NCBI GenBank assembly: GCA_017466345.1
Contig: JAFTUI010000004.1
Location: 62,001-126,000 of the forward strand
Direction of reading: 5' to 3'
DNA from: Tidjanibacter sp.
Lineage (GTDB): Bacteria > Bacteroidota > Bacteroidia > Bacteroidales > Rikenellaceae
Length of the DNA stretch: 64,000 nucleotides
The notes under the pieces were generated by a model. That model did not search any database. It had not been told where the DNA came from and saw only the letters and a program-made list of their open reading frames with translations. Made by a program: the position numbers and the translations under genes. Below are positions 54,324 to 62,275 of this stretch, piece by piece. Every line of letters starts with the position of its first letter. The stretch's first letter is position 1.

Positions 54324-55325
54324 TTAGTAGATCTCTATCAACTCGTAGCCACTAAGGTTGCCCCCTTCGCCCCTCTCGATGGTCCTGAAACGCATATTGG
54401 ACGAGCGTTTGAAGTGTTCGAGGATGATGTCGAGCCTCTGGTCGGTGAACATACCCGTGAAGTTGTGCTCGTAGAACTTGGGGTTCTTTACCGTAAACTC
54501 CACATTGAAGCGGTTTTCGATCATACGCAGTGCCTCCGCAAGGGGTGTCTTGTCGAAAATGATGCGCCCGTCCTTCCACGATGCGGCATCGGCAGCATTT
54601 ACCCTGCGGATATTCCAATCCATCGATGCGGGATCTATCGTAACCCTCTGACCGGGGTGCACCTCCACATAGTGCTCCCTATTGTCGTTGCCATCGAAGG
54701 TCATATTGATGCTGCCGCTAATGAGTGTGGTGCGCACATCGCGACCGCTACGATCGTAGGCATCCACGTTGAACTCGGTGCCCGTAACCTCAATCTCCAT
54801 AACATCGGTCTCGACCACAAAACGCTTTTGGTCGTCTTTGGCAACCCTGAAATAGCCCTCGCCAACGAGTTTTACACGCCTTTCGCCCTCGAAACGGATG
54901 GGGTATTTGAGGTAGGAGTTGGAGTTGAGCCACACCTTGCTACTGTCGGGCAGTGTGACGGTTGATACCATACCCGATGTGGTCTTCATCTCCACATACT
55001 GCATAGCCTCCTGGGTAGGAGCCACTTCGCGCATAGCCCAAAAAGCCACCGCCGCAACGGGCAAAAACAACACAGCCGCCACCTGAACGATGCGGTTCCA
55101 AATCACACGTCTGCGCGAGGCAGCAATGCGACCACGGACTTTGCGGAGTGCAGACTTGGTGTCCACGCTCTGCATTGTGTGTAGTGTGGAGGTTGCGTAG
55201 TGGAGCCAATAGAGTTGCTCGGCAAGTTTGCGATTCTCCTCAGAGGAGTTAATCCACGCCTCCACCTCGGCAATCTCGTGCTCTGGGAGGGTGTTGTCGA
55301 AATAACAGAAAAGTTTGGTTTCCAT
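54324..55325 (-). CDS. FecR-type anti-sigma regulator
   Basis: 333 residues. Cytosolic N-terminus with an anti-sigma helix region (EVEAWINSSEENRKLAEQLYWL), one membrane helix (about 78-100: VQVAAVLFLPVAAVAFWAM), periplasmic FecR domain (MVSTVTLPDSSKVWLNSNSYLKYP; GEGYFRVAKDDQKRFVVET; VEVTGTEFNVDAY) and a C-terminal STN-binding part. Holds the ECF sigma factor until SusC reports its ligand. 83 bases upstream of susC; divergent from the sigma gene. Confidence 0.92.
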   Translation of the reverse strand: METKLFCYFDNTLPEHEIAEVEAWINSSEENRKLAEQLYWLHYATSTLHTMQSVDTKSALRKVRGRIAASRRRVIWNRIVQVAAVLFLPVAAVAFWAMREVAPTQEAMQYVEMKTTSGMVSTVTLPDSSKVWLNSNSYLKYPIRFEGERRVKLVGEGYFRVAKDDQKRFVVETDVMEIEVTGTEFNVDAYDRSGRDVRTTLISGSINMTFDGNDNREHYVEVHPGQRVTIDPASMDWNIRRVNAADAASWKDGRIIFDKTPLAEALRMIENRFNVEFTVKNPKFYEHNFTGMFTDQRLDIILEHFKRSSNMRFRTIERGEGGNLSGYELIEIY

Positions 55326-55441
55326 ATAGTGATACCTAATAATTATTACCTATTTTTATTATTAAGACCACCCAACTACATTTTTCCCTAAACGAAAACA
55401 AAGTTTTCTGTTAGAATTTGCATTTAACTAAAAAAGATTCG

Positions 55442-55449
55442 TACTTTTG
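55442..55449 (+). promoter_or_regulatory. -7 promoter box TACTTTTG for the ECF sigma gene
   Basis: Matches TAnnTTTG, 20 bases before the ATG at 55470, in the 144-base divergent region between fecR and the sigma gene. Confidence 0.58.
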
Positions 55450-55469
55450 TAATAAGTAGTGAACTCACA

Positions 55470-56057
55470 ATGGCAAATCAAGTGGCAACAGACCACCAAC
55501 TATGCCAAAGATTGATTGGTGGAGATAAAAGGGCGTATGAACTTCTCTTTGAGAGGTTCTATCCCGAATTGTGTGCCTATGCAAACCAATGGGTAGAGCT
55601 CGAAGATGCCGAAAATGTGGTGCAGGATATTATGCTGTGGCTGTGGCAAAACCACCAAGAACTGCATATCGAAACCTCCCTGCGCACCTACCTCTTCGCT
55701 GCGACCAAAAACCGATGCCTCACACTCATCAATAGAGGTCAGATGCGACAGCGCATTATGAGTAGCCTCCACAAGGTTATGGAGGAGCAGTTTGAGGCCC
55801 CCGACTTCTACATTCTTGGCGACCTTGTGACCAAACTCGAAGAGGCTCTCGATGAACTGCCAGAGAGCTACCGAGAGGCGTTTGTTCAGCACCGCTTCAA
55901 CAATAAGAGTTATAAGGATTTGGCCACCGAAATGGGCGTGTCGCAGAAGACCATTGAGTACCGCATTTCGCAGGCCATAAGGCTCCTGCGTGTGAGTCTG
56001 AAAGACTACCTGCCGCTGCTCATTCTGCTCTTTGGCGACCCCAGCACTTGGGACTAA
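55470..56057 (+). CDS. ECF RNA polymerase sigma factor (SusC/FecR-linked)
   Basis: 195 residues. Sigma-2 region with LLFERFYPELCAYANQWVEL and DAENVVQDIMLWLWQN (about 26-63); sigma-4 region with ELPESYREAFVQHRFNNKSY and DLATEMGVSQKTIEYRISQA (helix-turn-helix, about 130-170). Bacteroides-type ECF factor that directs transcription of the adjacent SusCD locus when released by FecR. Divergent placement from fecR, rather than the usual sigma-fecR-susC order, means the two are separately promoted. Confidence 0.9.
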   Translation: MANQVATDHQLCQRLIGGDKRAYELLFERFYPELCAYANQWVELEDAENVVQDIMLWLWQNHQELHIETSLRTYLFAATKNRCLTLINRGQMRQRIMSSLHKVMEEQFEAPDFYILGDLVTKLEEALDELPESYREAFVQHRFNNKSYKDLATEMGVSQKTIEYRISQAIRLLRVSLKDYLPLLILLFGDPSTWD

Positions 56058-56118
56058 TCCACTCCTTCTGTGCGGACGCAAAAGCGACTCTCGGAGTGAA
56101 GGTCTCGACCATTTTTTG

Positions 56119-56126
56119 TATTTTTG
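56119..56126 (+). promoter_or_regulatory. -7 promoter box TATTTTTG for cdaA
   Basis: Matches TAnnTTTG, 66 bases before the cdaA ATG. Confidence 0.55.
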
Positions 56127-56192
56127 TGGCACTACACGCAGGTGGTGGTGCGTTTATAAAAAGTGTATACACTATAACAACTTAGGCATACT

Positions 56193-57053
56193 ATGGGTTT
56201 TATTAAGATGACGCTCTTCGATGTGGTCGATATTTTGATGGTGGCAATCATTATGTACTACATCTACAAGCTTATACGAGGTACTCAGGCAACAAGCATC
56301 CTGGCGGGTATCTTGGTTATATATGTTGCGTGGATTGTGGCTCGTGCCTTCAATATGGAGCTGATGTCGGGCATTTTGGGCTCGGTGGTCAGCGTGGGAC
56401 TTATTGCGCTTATCATCATCTTCCAGAGCGAGATACGCAAATTCCTCCAAACACTCGGCTCGCGTAGCCAGCAGACAGGACCCTTGGCGGTAATCTACAA
56501 ACTCCTCAGCCCCGCAAAGAGCAAGCACGAGAATATAGACAATGTCATCGATCCCATTGTCAGCGCGTGTGGCAGTATGAGCGCATCCCTCACGGGTGCA
56601 CTGATTGTCATCAAGCAGGATGGCTCGTTGGATGATATTATTGCTACGGGCGTGGAGATAGACGCCAACATAGACCCCTCGCTAATCAAAAACATCTTCT
56701 TCAAAAACTCGCCTCTGCACGATGGCGCAATGGTTGTGGGTGGAGGTAGGATTGTGGCGGCCAAGTGTGTGCTGCCCTCCACGAAGAGCGAGGTGCCACT
56801 CTCGTTTGGAATGCGCCATAGGGCTGCTATGGGTTTGTGCGAAGAGAGTGACGCCATTGTGGTTGTTGTGAGCGAGGAGACGGGTGCTATCTCGGTGGCT
56901 CAGAATGGCAAGATAAGGCGAGGTCTGAGCGAGACGGAGCTCAAAGCCGAACTGATGAGGCTTGCGCAAGGTAACCGACAGCAGGAGAAAAACGAGGGGG
57001 AGAACCAGCCCTCGTGGCTCACAAAATTCTTCAAACCAACCGACAAGAAATAG
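56193..57053 (+). CDS. cdaA: diadenylate cyclase CdaA (membrane-bound)
   Basis: 286 residues. Three membrane helices (about 8-24, 36-52, 62-77) then the DAC/DisA_N domain with SPLHDGAMVV (DGA at 177-179) and FGMRHRAAMG (RHR at 208-210), both needed to make cyclic di-AMP from two ATP. The usual regulator CdaR is not adjacent. A lipoprotein gene starts on the base after the stop (TAGATG), so translation is probably coupled. Confidence 0.93.
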   Translation: MGFIKMTLFDVVDILMVAIIMYYIYKLIRGTQATSILAGILVIYVAWIVARAFNMELMSGILGSVVSVGLIALIIIFQSEIRKFLQTLGSRSQQTGPLAVIYKLLSPAKSKHENIDNVIDPIVSACGSMSASLTGALIVIKQDGSLDDIIATGVEIDANIDPSLIKNIFFKNSPLHDGAMVVGGGRIVAAKCVLPSTKSEVPLSFGMRHRAAMGLCEESDAIVVVVSEETGAISVAQNGKIRRGLSETELKAELMRLAQGNRQQEKNEGENQPSWLTKFFKPTDKK

Positions 57054-57617
57054 ATGAAGATAAAACGTGTCGTGAGGCTTTTTGCCTTGTTATTTGCAAC
57101 CGTAGGATTGTGGTCGTGCGATAGTCTGCTGGGCGAAGAGGAGAGTGGTAGTGGGCTTTCGAGCCTTACTAAGGATGCAGAGTTTGTGGCAACGAGCGTT
57201 GTTGCCCAACACCACCCCGATAGCAGCGTAAATAACGAGCCACGCGAGAATTTCCTCTTGGAGTTTGTGGGTGCTGAGCAGGCGGGTGTGTGCGATGTGC
57301 TGATACTCGATTTGCTGGCTCCCGATGGGGCGGAGAGCCTTGTGGGCGAATATGTTGTGGGATATGAGGGCGACTTTGTTGCCCTTTCGAGATATGATAG
57401 CAAAGATCCCAATACGGGCTTGCTCTACTCAGACGGAAGCCTCTATGCCGAGGCTAAGAATGGCTACCTTACAGACTACTTCGGCTACCTTACCAAAGGC
57501 ACCATAACCATCCAACAACTCGAAGATGGCACCTACAATGTCGCAGTGGATGCCAAGAGTGTCTACCACACAATAAAGATGACCTATACGGGGAAGATTG
57601 AGCTAAGAGTTTTCTAA
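57054..57617 (+). CDS. hypothetical lipoprotein coupled to cdaA
   Basis: 187 residues with lipobox Cys22 (FATVGLWSC). Mature part is small and beta-rich (FLLEFVGAEQAGVCDVLILDLL; GSLYAEAKNGYLTDYFGYLTKGT; GTYNVAVDAKSVYHTIKMTYTG) with the style of a calycin- or lipocalin-like fold; I do not recognise the family. It begins immediately after the cdaA stop. The link to c-di-AMP, for example envelope stress reporting, is only inference. Confidence 0.6.
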   Translation: MKIKRVVRLFALLFATVGLWSCDSLLGEEESGSGLSSLTKDAEFVATSVVAQHHPDSSVNNEPRENFLLEFVGAEQAGVCDVLILDLLAPDGAESLVGEYVVGYEGDFVALSRYDSKDPNTGLLYSDGSLYAEAKNGYLTDYFGYLTKGTITIQQLEDGTYNVAVDAKSVYHTIKMTYTGKIELRVF

Positions 57618-57646
57618 GAACTCTTACAAGGAGTTTCCCAAGCGGT

Positions 57647-57772
57647 AAAAACGCAGATAAAGCGATGGATGCAAGGCATACGAGAAAGCGGAGTCCGCAG
57701 TTTACTCTTCGTAAATGAGGAACTCCGCTTATCGAAGTATAACGCCGCAGACGCGCGTTAGATGCGTTTTTA
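57647..57772 (-). terminator. 3'-end palindromic element, copy 6 (after frr)
   Basis: TAAAAACGCAGATAA on the left mirrors TTAGATGCGTTTTTA on the right, which contains the frr stop. Inner stem AAGCGGAGT (57686-57694) with ACTCCGCTT (57722-57730); loop with GCAGTTTAC and GTAAATGAGGA. On the minus strand it is nearly identical to copy 3 outside the inner stem. Confidence 0.8.
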
Positions 57773-58333
57773 TACGGTCATAATCTCTTTCTCTTTCGCC
57801 GCCACCAACTCTTCGAGCTTCTTGGTATAGCGGTCGATAAGTTTCTGAGCATCAGCCTCGCCATCTTTGGCTACATCCTCTGGCATACCGTCTTTCTGAG
57901 CCTTCTTGAAGGCATCCACAGCATCGCGCCTTGCGTTACGAAGACTTACCTTGCCGGTCTCGGCATAGCTACGCACCTGCTTCACGAGGTCCTTGCGGCG
58001 CTCCTCGGTGAGGGCGGGGATGGTAAGACGGATGTGCTCGCCATTGTTAGAGGGGGTAAGACCAATGTTGCTCACAAGGATAGCCTTTTCGATGGGGCCA
58101 ATCATATTCCTGTCCCAGGGCTGGATGAGGATGGTCTTAGCATCGGGTACGGTAACGCTCGACACCTGCTCGATGGGTGTTGCTGCACCGTAGTACTCTA
58201 CCATTATACCTTTCAGAACGTGCTGGCTGGCTTTACCTGCCCTAACACTCAGCAGAGCCTCTTCGAGGTGGTTGATGGCCTTGGTCATCTTCTCCTCTGC
58301 CATTTCAAGAATCAATACGCTGTCGTCATTCAT
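57770..58333 (-). CDS. frr: ribosome recycling factor
   Basis: 187 residues, standard length. Signature regions [63 protein letters not shown] and the C-terminal helix to KEKEIMTV. Splits post-termination ribosomes together with EF-G. Third in a pyrH-tlpA-frr cluster, 14 bases behind the thioredoxin-like gene. Confidence 0.95.
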   Translation of the reverse strand: MNDDSVLILEMAEEKMTKAINHLEEALLSVRAGKASQHVLKGIMVEYYGAATPIEQVSSVTVPDAKTILIQPWDRNMIGPIEKAILVSNIGLTPSNNGEHIRLTIPALTEERRKDLVKQVRSYAETGKVSLRNARRDAVDAFKKAQKDGMPEDVAKDGEADAQKLIDRYTKKLEELVAAKEKEIMTV

Positions 58334-58347
58334 AGTCTTATAGTTTT

Positions 58348-58860
58348 TTAGTTCAATGTTTCCTTTACTTGGTTGATGAGTTCGCCCAACGCTTTGCGCG
58401 AGTAGGCACAGCTGTGACTAATGATTGCCCCATCTCTGCCAACGATGATGTTGCGGGGTATCTCCTGCTCGGCAAAGAGCTCATAGACCTTGCGGTCGGG
58501 ATCCACCCCTGAGAGAATGTCGTAACCCTTCTTGCGAAGCCACGTTGTGACTGTTGCGCTGTTCTCTTCGCGGGCAATGGGAAGAAATACAAAGTCGCTC
58601 TGCTGGCTTAGGGCTGCAAACTCCTCGTTCTGGTGGAGCCACCTAAACTCCTTGCGACACGAGGGGCACCAACTTGCCCAAAGGCATATCCACACAACCT
58701 TGCCCTCTAAGTCGGCAGTGCGGAGCGTTGTACCGTCTGCCATCGCAACCTCAAAATCGGGCAACCTGTCGCCCTCGTGGAGCCTCGCATAAGGATCCTC
58801 CTGCCCCCACACAAGGAGCACAGAGAACAACAAGGCAAAGAGTGCAAAGAGGCGTTTCAT
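58348..58860 (-). CDS. TlpA-like periplasmic thioredoxin-fold protein
   Basis: 170 residues. Signal peptide ([17 protein letters not shown]), AhpC/TSA-Redoxin fold with [12 protein letters not shown] (C65/C68) and cis-Pro region [13 protein letters not shown]. Likely thiol-disulfide exchange in the periplasm. It sits between pyrH and frr, which are otherwise neighbours in many bacteria, with gaps of 18 and 14 bases. Confidence 0.85.
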   Translation of the reverse strand: MKRLFALFALLFSVLLVWGQEDPYARLHEGDRLPDFEVAMADGTTLRTADLEGKVVWICLWASWCPSCRKEFRWLHQNEEFAALSQQSDFVFLPIAREENSATVTTWLRKKGYDILSGVDPDRKVYELFAEQEIPRNIIVGRDGAIISHSCAYSRKALGELINQVKETLN

Positions 58861-58878
58861 TGCTCGGCAGAGGAACTG

Positions 58879-59586
58879 TTAGTTGTGTACGAGTGTGCCA
58901 CAGTTGTCGCCTTCGAGCACCTTTTGGAGATTGCCCTCGGTGTCCATATCGAAGACGATGATTGGTAGGCGGTTCTCCTTGCAGAGCGTGAAGGCTGTAA
59001 GATCCATAATTTTCAACCCCCTGCCATAGACCTCATCGAAGGTTATCTCGTCAAACTTGGTGGCTGTGGGATCTTTTTCGGGGTCGGCAGTATAGACGCC
59101 ATCTACGCGGGTGCCCTTCAAGAGCACCTCTGCCTCAATCTCCACACCGCGGAGTGCCGAAGCACTGTCGGTCGAGAAGTAGGGGTTGGAGGTGCCTCCA
59201 CCGATGATCACCACATAGCCCGCTTCGAGATATTCGAGCGCTTTGGCCTTGGAGAAGTACTCGCCGATAGGCTCCATACGGATAGATGTGAGGACTTTGG
59301 TCCTGACGCCAATGCTCTCCAAGTGGCTCTGCAAAGCGAGTGAGTTGATGATTGTGGCGAGCATACCCATCTGGTCGCCCTTCACACGGTCGAAACCACG
59401 CCCTACGCCCTGCAAGCCGCGGAAGATGTTGCCACCACCGATGACAATACCTATCTGCACACCTGTCTCTACTGCACCCTTAATCTGCTGAGAGTAGCTG
59501 TCGAGCACCTCGGTCGAAAGACCTTTGCCGCTCTCGCCTGCGAGCGACTCGCCACTGAGTTTAAGAAGAATTCTTTTGTACTTCAT
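58879..59586 (-). CDS. pyrH: UMP kinase
   Basis: 235 residues from ATG 59586 (MKYKRILLKLSGESLAGE); the frame is open far upstream but that part is antisense to dxs. Motifs IGIVIGGGNIFRG, FDRVKGDQMGMLATIINSLAL, GGGTSNPYFSTDSASALRG, GRGLKIMDLTAFTLCKEN. Phosphorylates UMP to UDP. Heads the pyrH-tlpA-frr unit and is divergent from dxs. Confidence 0.95.
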   Translation of the reverse strand: MKYKRILLKLSGESLAGESGKGLSTEVLDSYSQQIKGAVETGVQIGIVIGGGNIFRGLQGVGRGFDRVKGDQMGMLATIINSLALQSHLESIGVRTKVLTSIRMEPIGEYFSKAKALEYLEAGYVVIIGGGTSNPYFSTDSASALRGVEIEAEVLLKGTRVDGVYTADPEKDPTATKFDEITFDEVYGRGLKIMDLTAFTLCKENRLPIIVFDMDTEGNLQKVLEGDNCGTLVHN

Positions 59587-59709
59587 ATTGTTCGTTTTGT
59601 TATTTGTCGTCACTGAGAAAACCCTTTGCCTGCGATGTAACACACCAATATCGGACACGAATATACGACTTTTTTTGTACAAAAGCTCACGTCTTCCATA
59701 TTTTCTTGG

Positions 59710-59717
59710 TATATTTG
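59710..59717 (+). promoter_or_regulatory. -7 promoter box TATATTTG for dxs
   Basis: Matches TAnnTTTG, 23 bases before the GTG start of dxs. Confidence 0.62.
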
Positions 59718-59739
59718 CACTATTATAGCACAAAGAGCA

Positions 59740-61599
59740 GTGGAAAAACCTGTTTATAAATATCTCGACAACATCTCTTCGCCAGCCGATGTGAAAAAAC
59801 TCGGACTCGCCGAACTCCCCGCACTTTGTGAGGAGTTGCGCGACTACATTGTGCGCTCGTGTGCCGAAAACCCTGGGCACCTCTCTTCGAGCTTGGGAGC
59901 TGTGGAGTTGGCAGTTGCCATACACTATGTCTTTGATTTCCCGACCGATAAGGTTGTGTGGGACGTGGGACACCAAGCCTACGCACACAAGATACTCACC
60001 GGCAGGCGTGAGGCTTTCTCCTCGCAGCGCACATTGGGCGGCATTGCGGGCTTCCCCCGTATGGAGGAGGGCGACTCGTTTGGTGCGGGACACTCTTCGG
60101 TGTCGATTTCTGCCGCCTATGGTCTGGCAGAGGCGGCAGCGATGCAGGGACAAAGGGAGAGTGTTATTGCCGTTATAGGCGATGGCGCAATGACGGGTGG
60201 CTTGGCGTTTGAGGGACTCAACAATGCGGGAGCCTCCAAAGCCAACATCCTCGTTATACTCAACGACAACCGACAAAGTATAGATACCAACGTAGGAGCA
60301 CTGCGTAAGCACCTCTTGCGCATAACCTCTTCGAGGAAATATAACGCAATGAAGCGCAAGGTGTGGGGCGGTTTGAGGTTCAGCCCCCGCCTGAGGGCAC
60401 TTTTGCAGACCGCCGCACACGCCATAAAGCGAGGCTTGTTGCGCCAGAGCAACCTCTTCGAGAGTATGAACTTCCGCTACTTCGGTCCCACCAATGGACA
60501 CGATGTGGTAACGCTTGTGCGCACACTCCGCGCTCTCAAAAACATTGACGGACCCAAGTTGCTCCACGCAATGACCATCAAGGGTAAGGGTTATGCCCCT
60601 GCCGAGCAAGGCGACCCCGCAGTATGGCACTCGCCTGGTAGGTTCAACCCCGCAACGGGCGAGCGTGAGCCTTCGGGCAAGGGGGCTGCGAAGTATCAGT
60701 ACGTCTTTGGTCGTGCGCTGCTCGAACTTGCAAGGGAAGACAAGAGGGTTGTGGGCGTTACGCCTGCAATGGCTACGGGCTCCTCGATGAACATACTGCA
60801 AGGCGAGATGCCCGAGAGGGTGTTCGATGTTGGCATTGCCGAGGGACACGCTGTGACCTTCTCGGCGGGCTTGGCGGCGGGAGGTATGATACCCTTCTGC
60901 GCCATCTACTCCTCGTTTATGCAGAGGGCTTATGACAATGTAATTCACGATGTTGCGCTCCAAAATCTCCACGTTGTTTTCTGCTTGGATAGGGCAGGAT
61001 TGGTGGGCGAGGATGGCGCAACACATCACGGCGAATTCGACATCGCCTATATGCGCCCCATCCCCAATCTGCGCATACTCGCACCCCGCAACGAACAGGA
61101 GCTGAGGGATGCTATGTGGACCGCCTACAAGGGCGAGGGTCCCTACGTTATTCGCTACCCGCGCGGTAGGGCTGCGGGTGCCCAGGAGGGTCCTATGAAG
61201 ATGCTCGAAGAGGGCAAGGCGGAGATTTTGCGTGAGGGCACAGATGTTGCGCTCCTCTCACTCGGTCATACTGCCCAGGATGCGGCTACGGCGGCTGAGA
61301 GGGCTGCCGAAGAGGGCATCTCGGTGTGCCATATAGACCTCCGCTGGGCAAAACCGCTGGATGAGAAGATGCTCCGCTGGGTTGGCGAGAACTTTGGGAG
61401 AGTTGTGACGGTGGAGGATGGCGTGCTGAACGGTGGCGTGGGTAGCGCTGTGGCAGATTGGCTGCTCGATAATGGCTTTTCGCCCCGCATCGTGCGCCTT
61501 GGCATAGATGACGAGTTTGTGGAGCACGGCACCGTTGCCCAACTCAAAAACCTCTGCGGCTACGATGCCGAAGGCATCCTCAAAGCCCTGAAAAACTAA
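59740..61599 (+). CDS. dxs: 1-deoxy-D-xylulose-5-phosphate synthase
   Basis: 619 residues with a GTG start at 59740 that gives the normal N-terminus (EKPVYKYLDNISSPADVKKL). Motifs: NPGHLSSSLGAVELAVAIHY, WDVGHQAYAHKILTGR, TPP-binding GDGAMTGGLAFEGLNNAG, DRAGLVGEDGATHHGEFDIAY, YPRGRAAG. Condenses pyruvate and glyceraldehyde-3-phosphate, first step of the MEP isoprenoid route. Has its own TAnnTTTG promoter. Confidence 0.95.
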   Translation: MEKPVYKYLDNISSPADVKKLGLAELPALCEELRDYIVRSCAENPGHLSSSLGAVELAVAIHYVFDFPTDKVVWDVGHQAYAHKILTGRREAFSSQRTLGGIAGFPRMEEGDSFGAGHSSVSISAAYGLAEAAAMQGQRESVIAVIGDGAMTGGLAFEGLNNAGASKANILVILNDNRQSIDTNVGALRKHLLRITSSRKYNAMKRKVWGGLRFSPRLRALLQTAAHAIKRGLLRQSNLFESMNFRYFGPTNGHDVVTLVRTLRALKNIDGPKLLHAMTIKGKGYAPAEQGDPAVWHSPGRFNPATGEREPSGKGAAKYQYVFGRALLELAREDKRVVGVTPAMATGSSMNILQGEMPERVFDVGIAEGHAVTFSAGLAAGGMIPFCAIYSSFMQRAYDNVIHDVALQNLHVVFCLDRAGLVGEDGATHHGEFDIAYMRPIPNLRILAPRNEQELRDAMWTAYKGEGPYVIRYPRGRAAGAQEGPMKMLEEGKAEILREGTDVALLSLGHTAQDAATAAERAAEEGISVCHIDLRWAKPLDEKMLRWVGENFGRVVTVEDGVLNGGVGSAVADWLLDNGFSPRIVRLGIDDEFVEHGTVAQLKNLCGYDAEGILKALKN

Positions 61600-61635
61600 C
61601 TGCCCGCCGAAAAATTAAGACAATGATACCAAAAC

Positions 61636-61668
61636 AAAGTGCGACCACCTCTTCGGCGGTCGCACTTT
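61636..61668. terminator. bidirectional terminator after dxs
   Basis: AAAGTGCGACC pairs with GGTCGCACTTT around a CUUCGG-containing loop, with A and T runs; the neighbouring genes converge. Confidence 0.86.
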
Positions 61669-61674
61669 TTGTGG

Positions 61675-62241
61675 CTAACAACAGCAGCCCCGTGAAGAAC
61701 CACACACATTATTGTTTTTTAACCCATGTCGCACCTTCTTACATTTTATTTCATCTCCTTGCAGGCAGGATTTATAGATGCATAGAAAGTCCTCTATTTG
61801 CGCAGGATTCATCTGCTCAAACTCACCACAGATTATATTAAAAACCTCTTGCGGTTGCTTTCTACCTTTTATACCGAGAGCTTTTGCCCCTGCTGCTGCA
61901 CCTTGATTGAGGTAGACCTGCTTTGGGAACACTCCTCTTTCAAAGCCAATACAAGTTGCAGTGTCATATACTGTCAGTGGACCTATGCCTACGATTTTTT
62001 CTGCTAATTTTGCAACCTTTGTGTGAAGTTTGTCAAAATCATTAAGCTGCTTTAACTCATCTATATTTTGTTCAACAAGAGCAATCCATCGCTTAGAACA
62101 AGGGACTCCACTTTCATCTATTCGGTCGAATTGAAGCCTGTGTATCAACATCATATTCCAATTGCGATTCATCACATCATTGCCTTTGTACGCAAGATAC
62201 TCTTTTATATACTCTGCTATTTGCTCTTTTGTTGGTTTCAT
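61675..62241 (-). CDS. hypothetical HhH-containing protein with Cys-rich tail
   Basis: 188 residues from ATG 62241 (MKPTKEQIAEYIKEYLAYKG). A mostly helical protein with a helix-hairpin-helix-like turn AEKIVGIGPLTVYDTATCIG and a C-terminal GSSRGCCC tail after CLQGDEIKCKKVRHG. No membrane segment or signal. A DNA-binding or lesion-recognition role is only suggested by the hairpin; I do not recognise the family. The DNA is A/T-richer than nearby housekeeping genes. It lies 34 bases behind the BspA-like gene on the same strand. Confidence 0.55.
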   Translation of the reverse strand: MKPTKEQIAEYIKEYLAYKGNDVMNRNWNMMLIHRLQFDRIDESGVPCSKRWIALVEQNIDELKQLNDFDKLHTKVAKLAEKIVGIGPLTVYDTATCIGFERGVFPKQVYLNQGAAAGAKALGIKGRKQPQEVFNIICGEFEQMNPAQIEDFLCIYKSCLQGDEIKCKKVRHGLKNNNVCGSSRGCCC

Positions 62242-62275
62242 AATTTTACTTTTAGGGTTAATTATTAGTTTGTGT

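Noticed and set aside
59587-61029. N-terminal extension of the pyrH frame up to 716 codons
   Set aside because: The extension is antisense to dxs; the ATG at 59586 gives a full normal UMP kinase.
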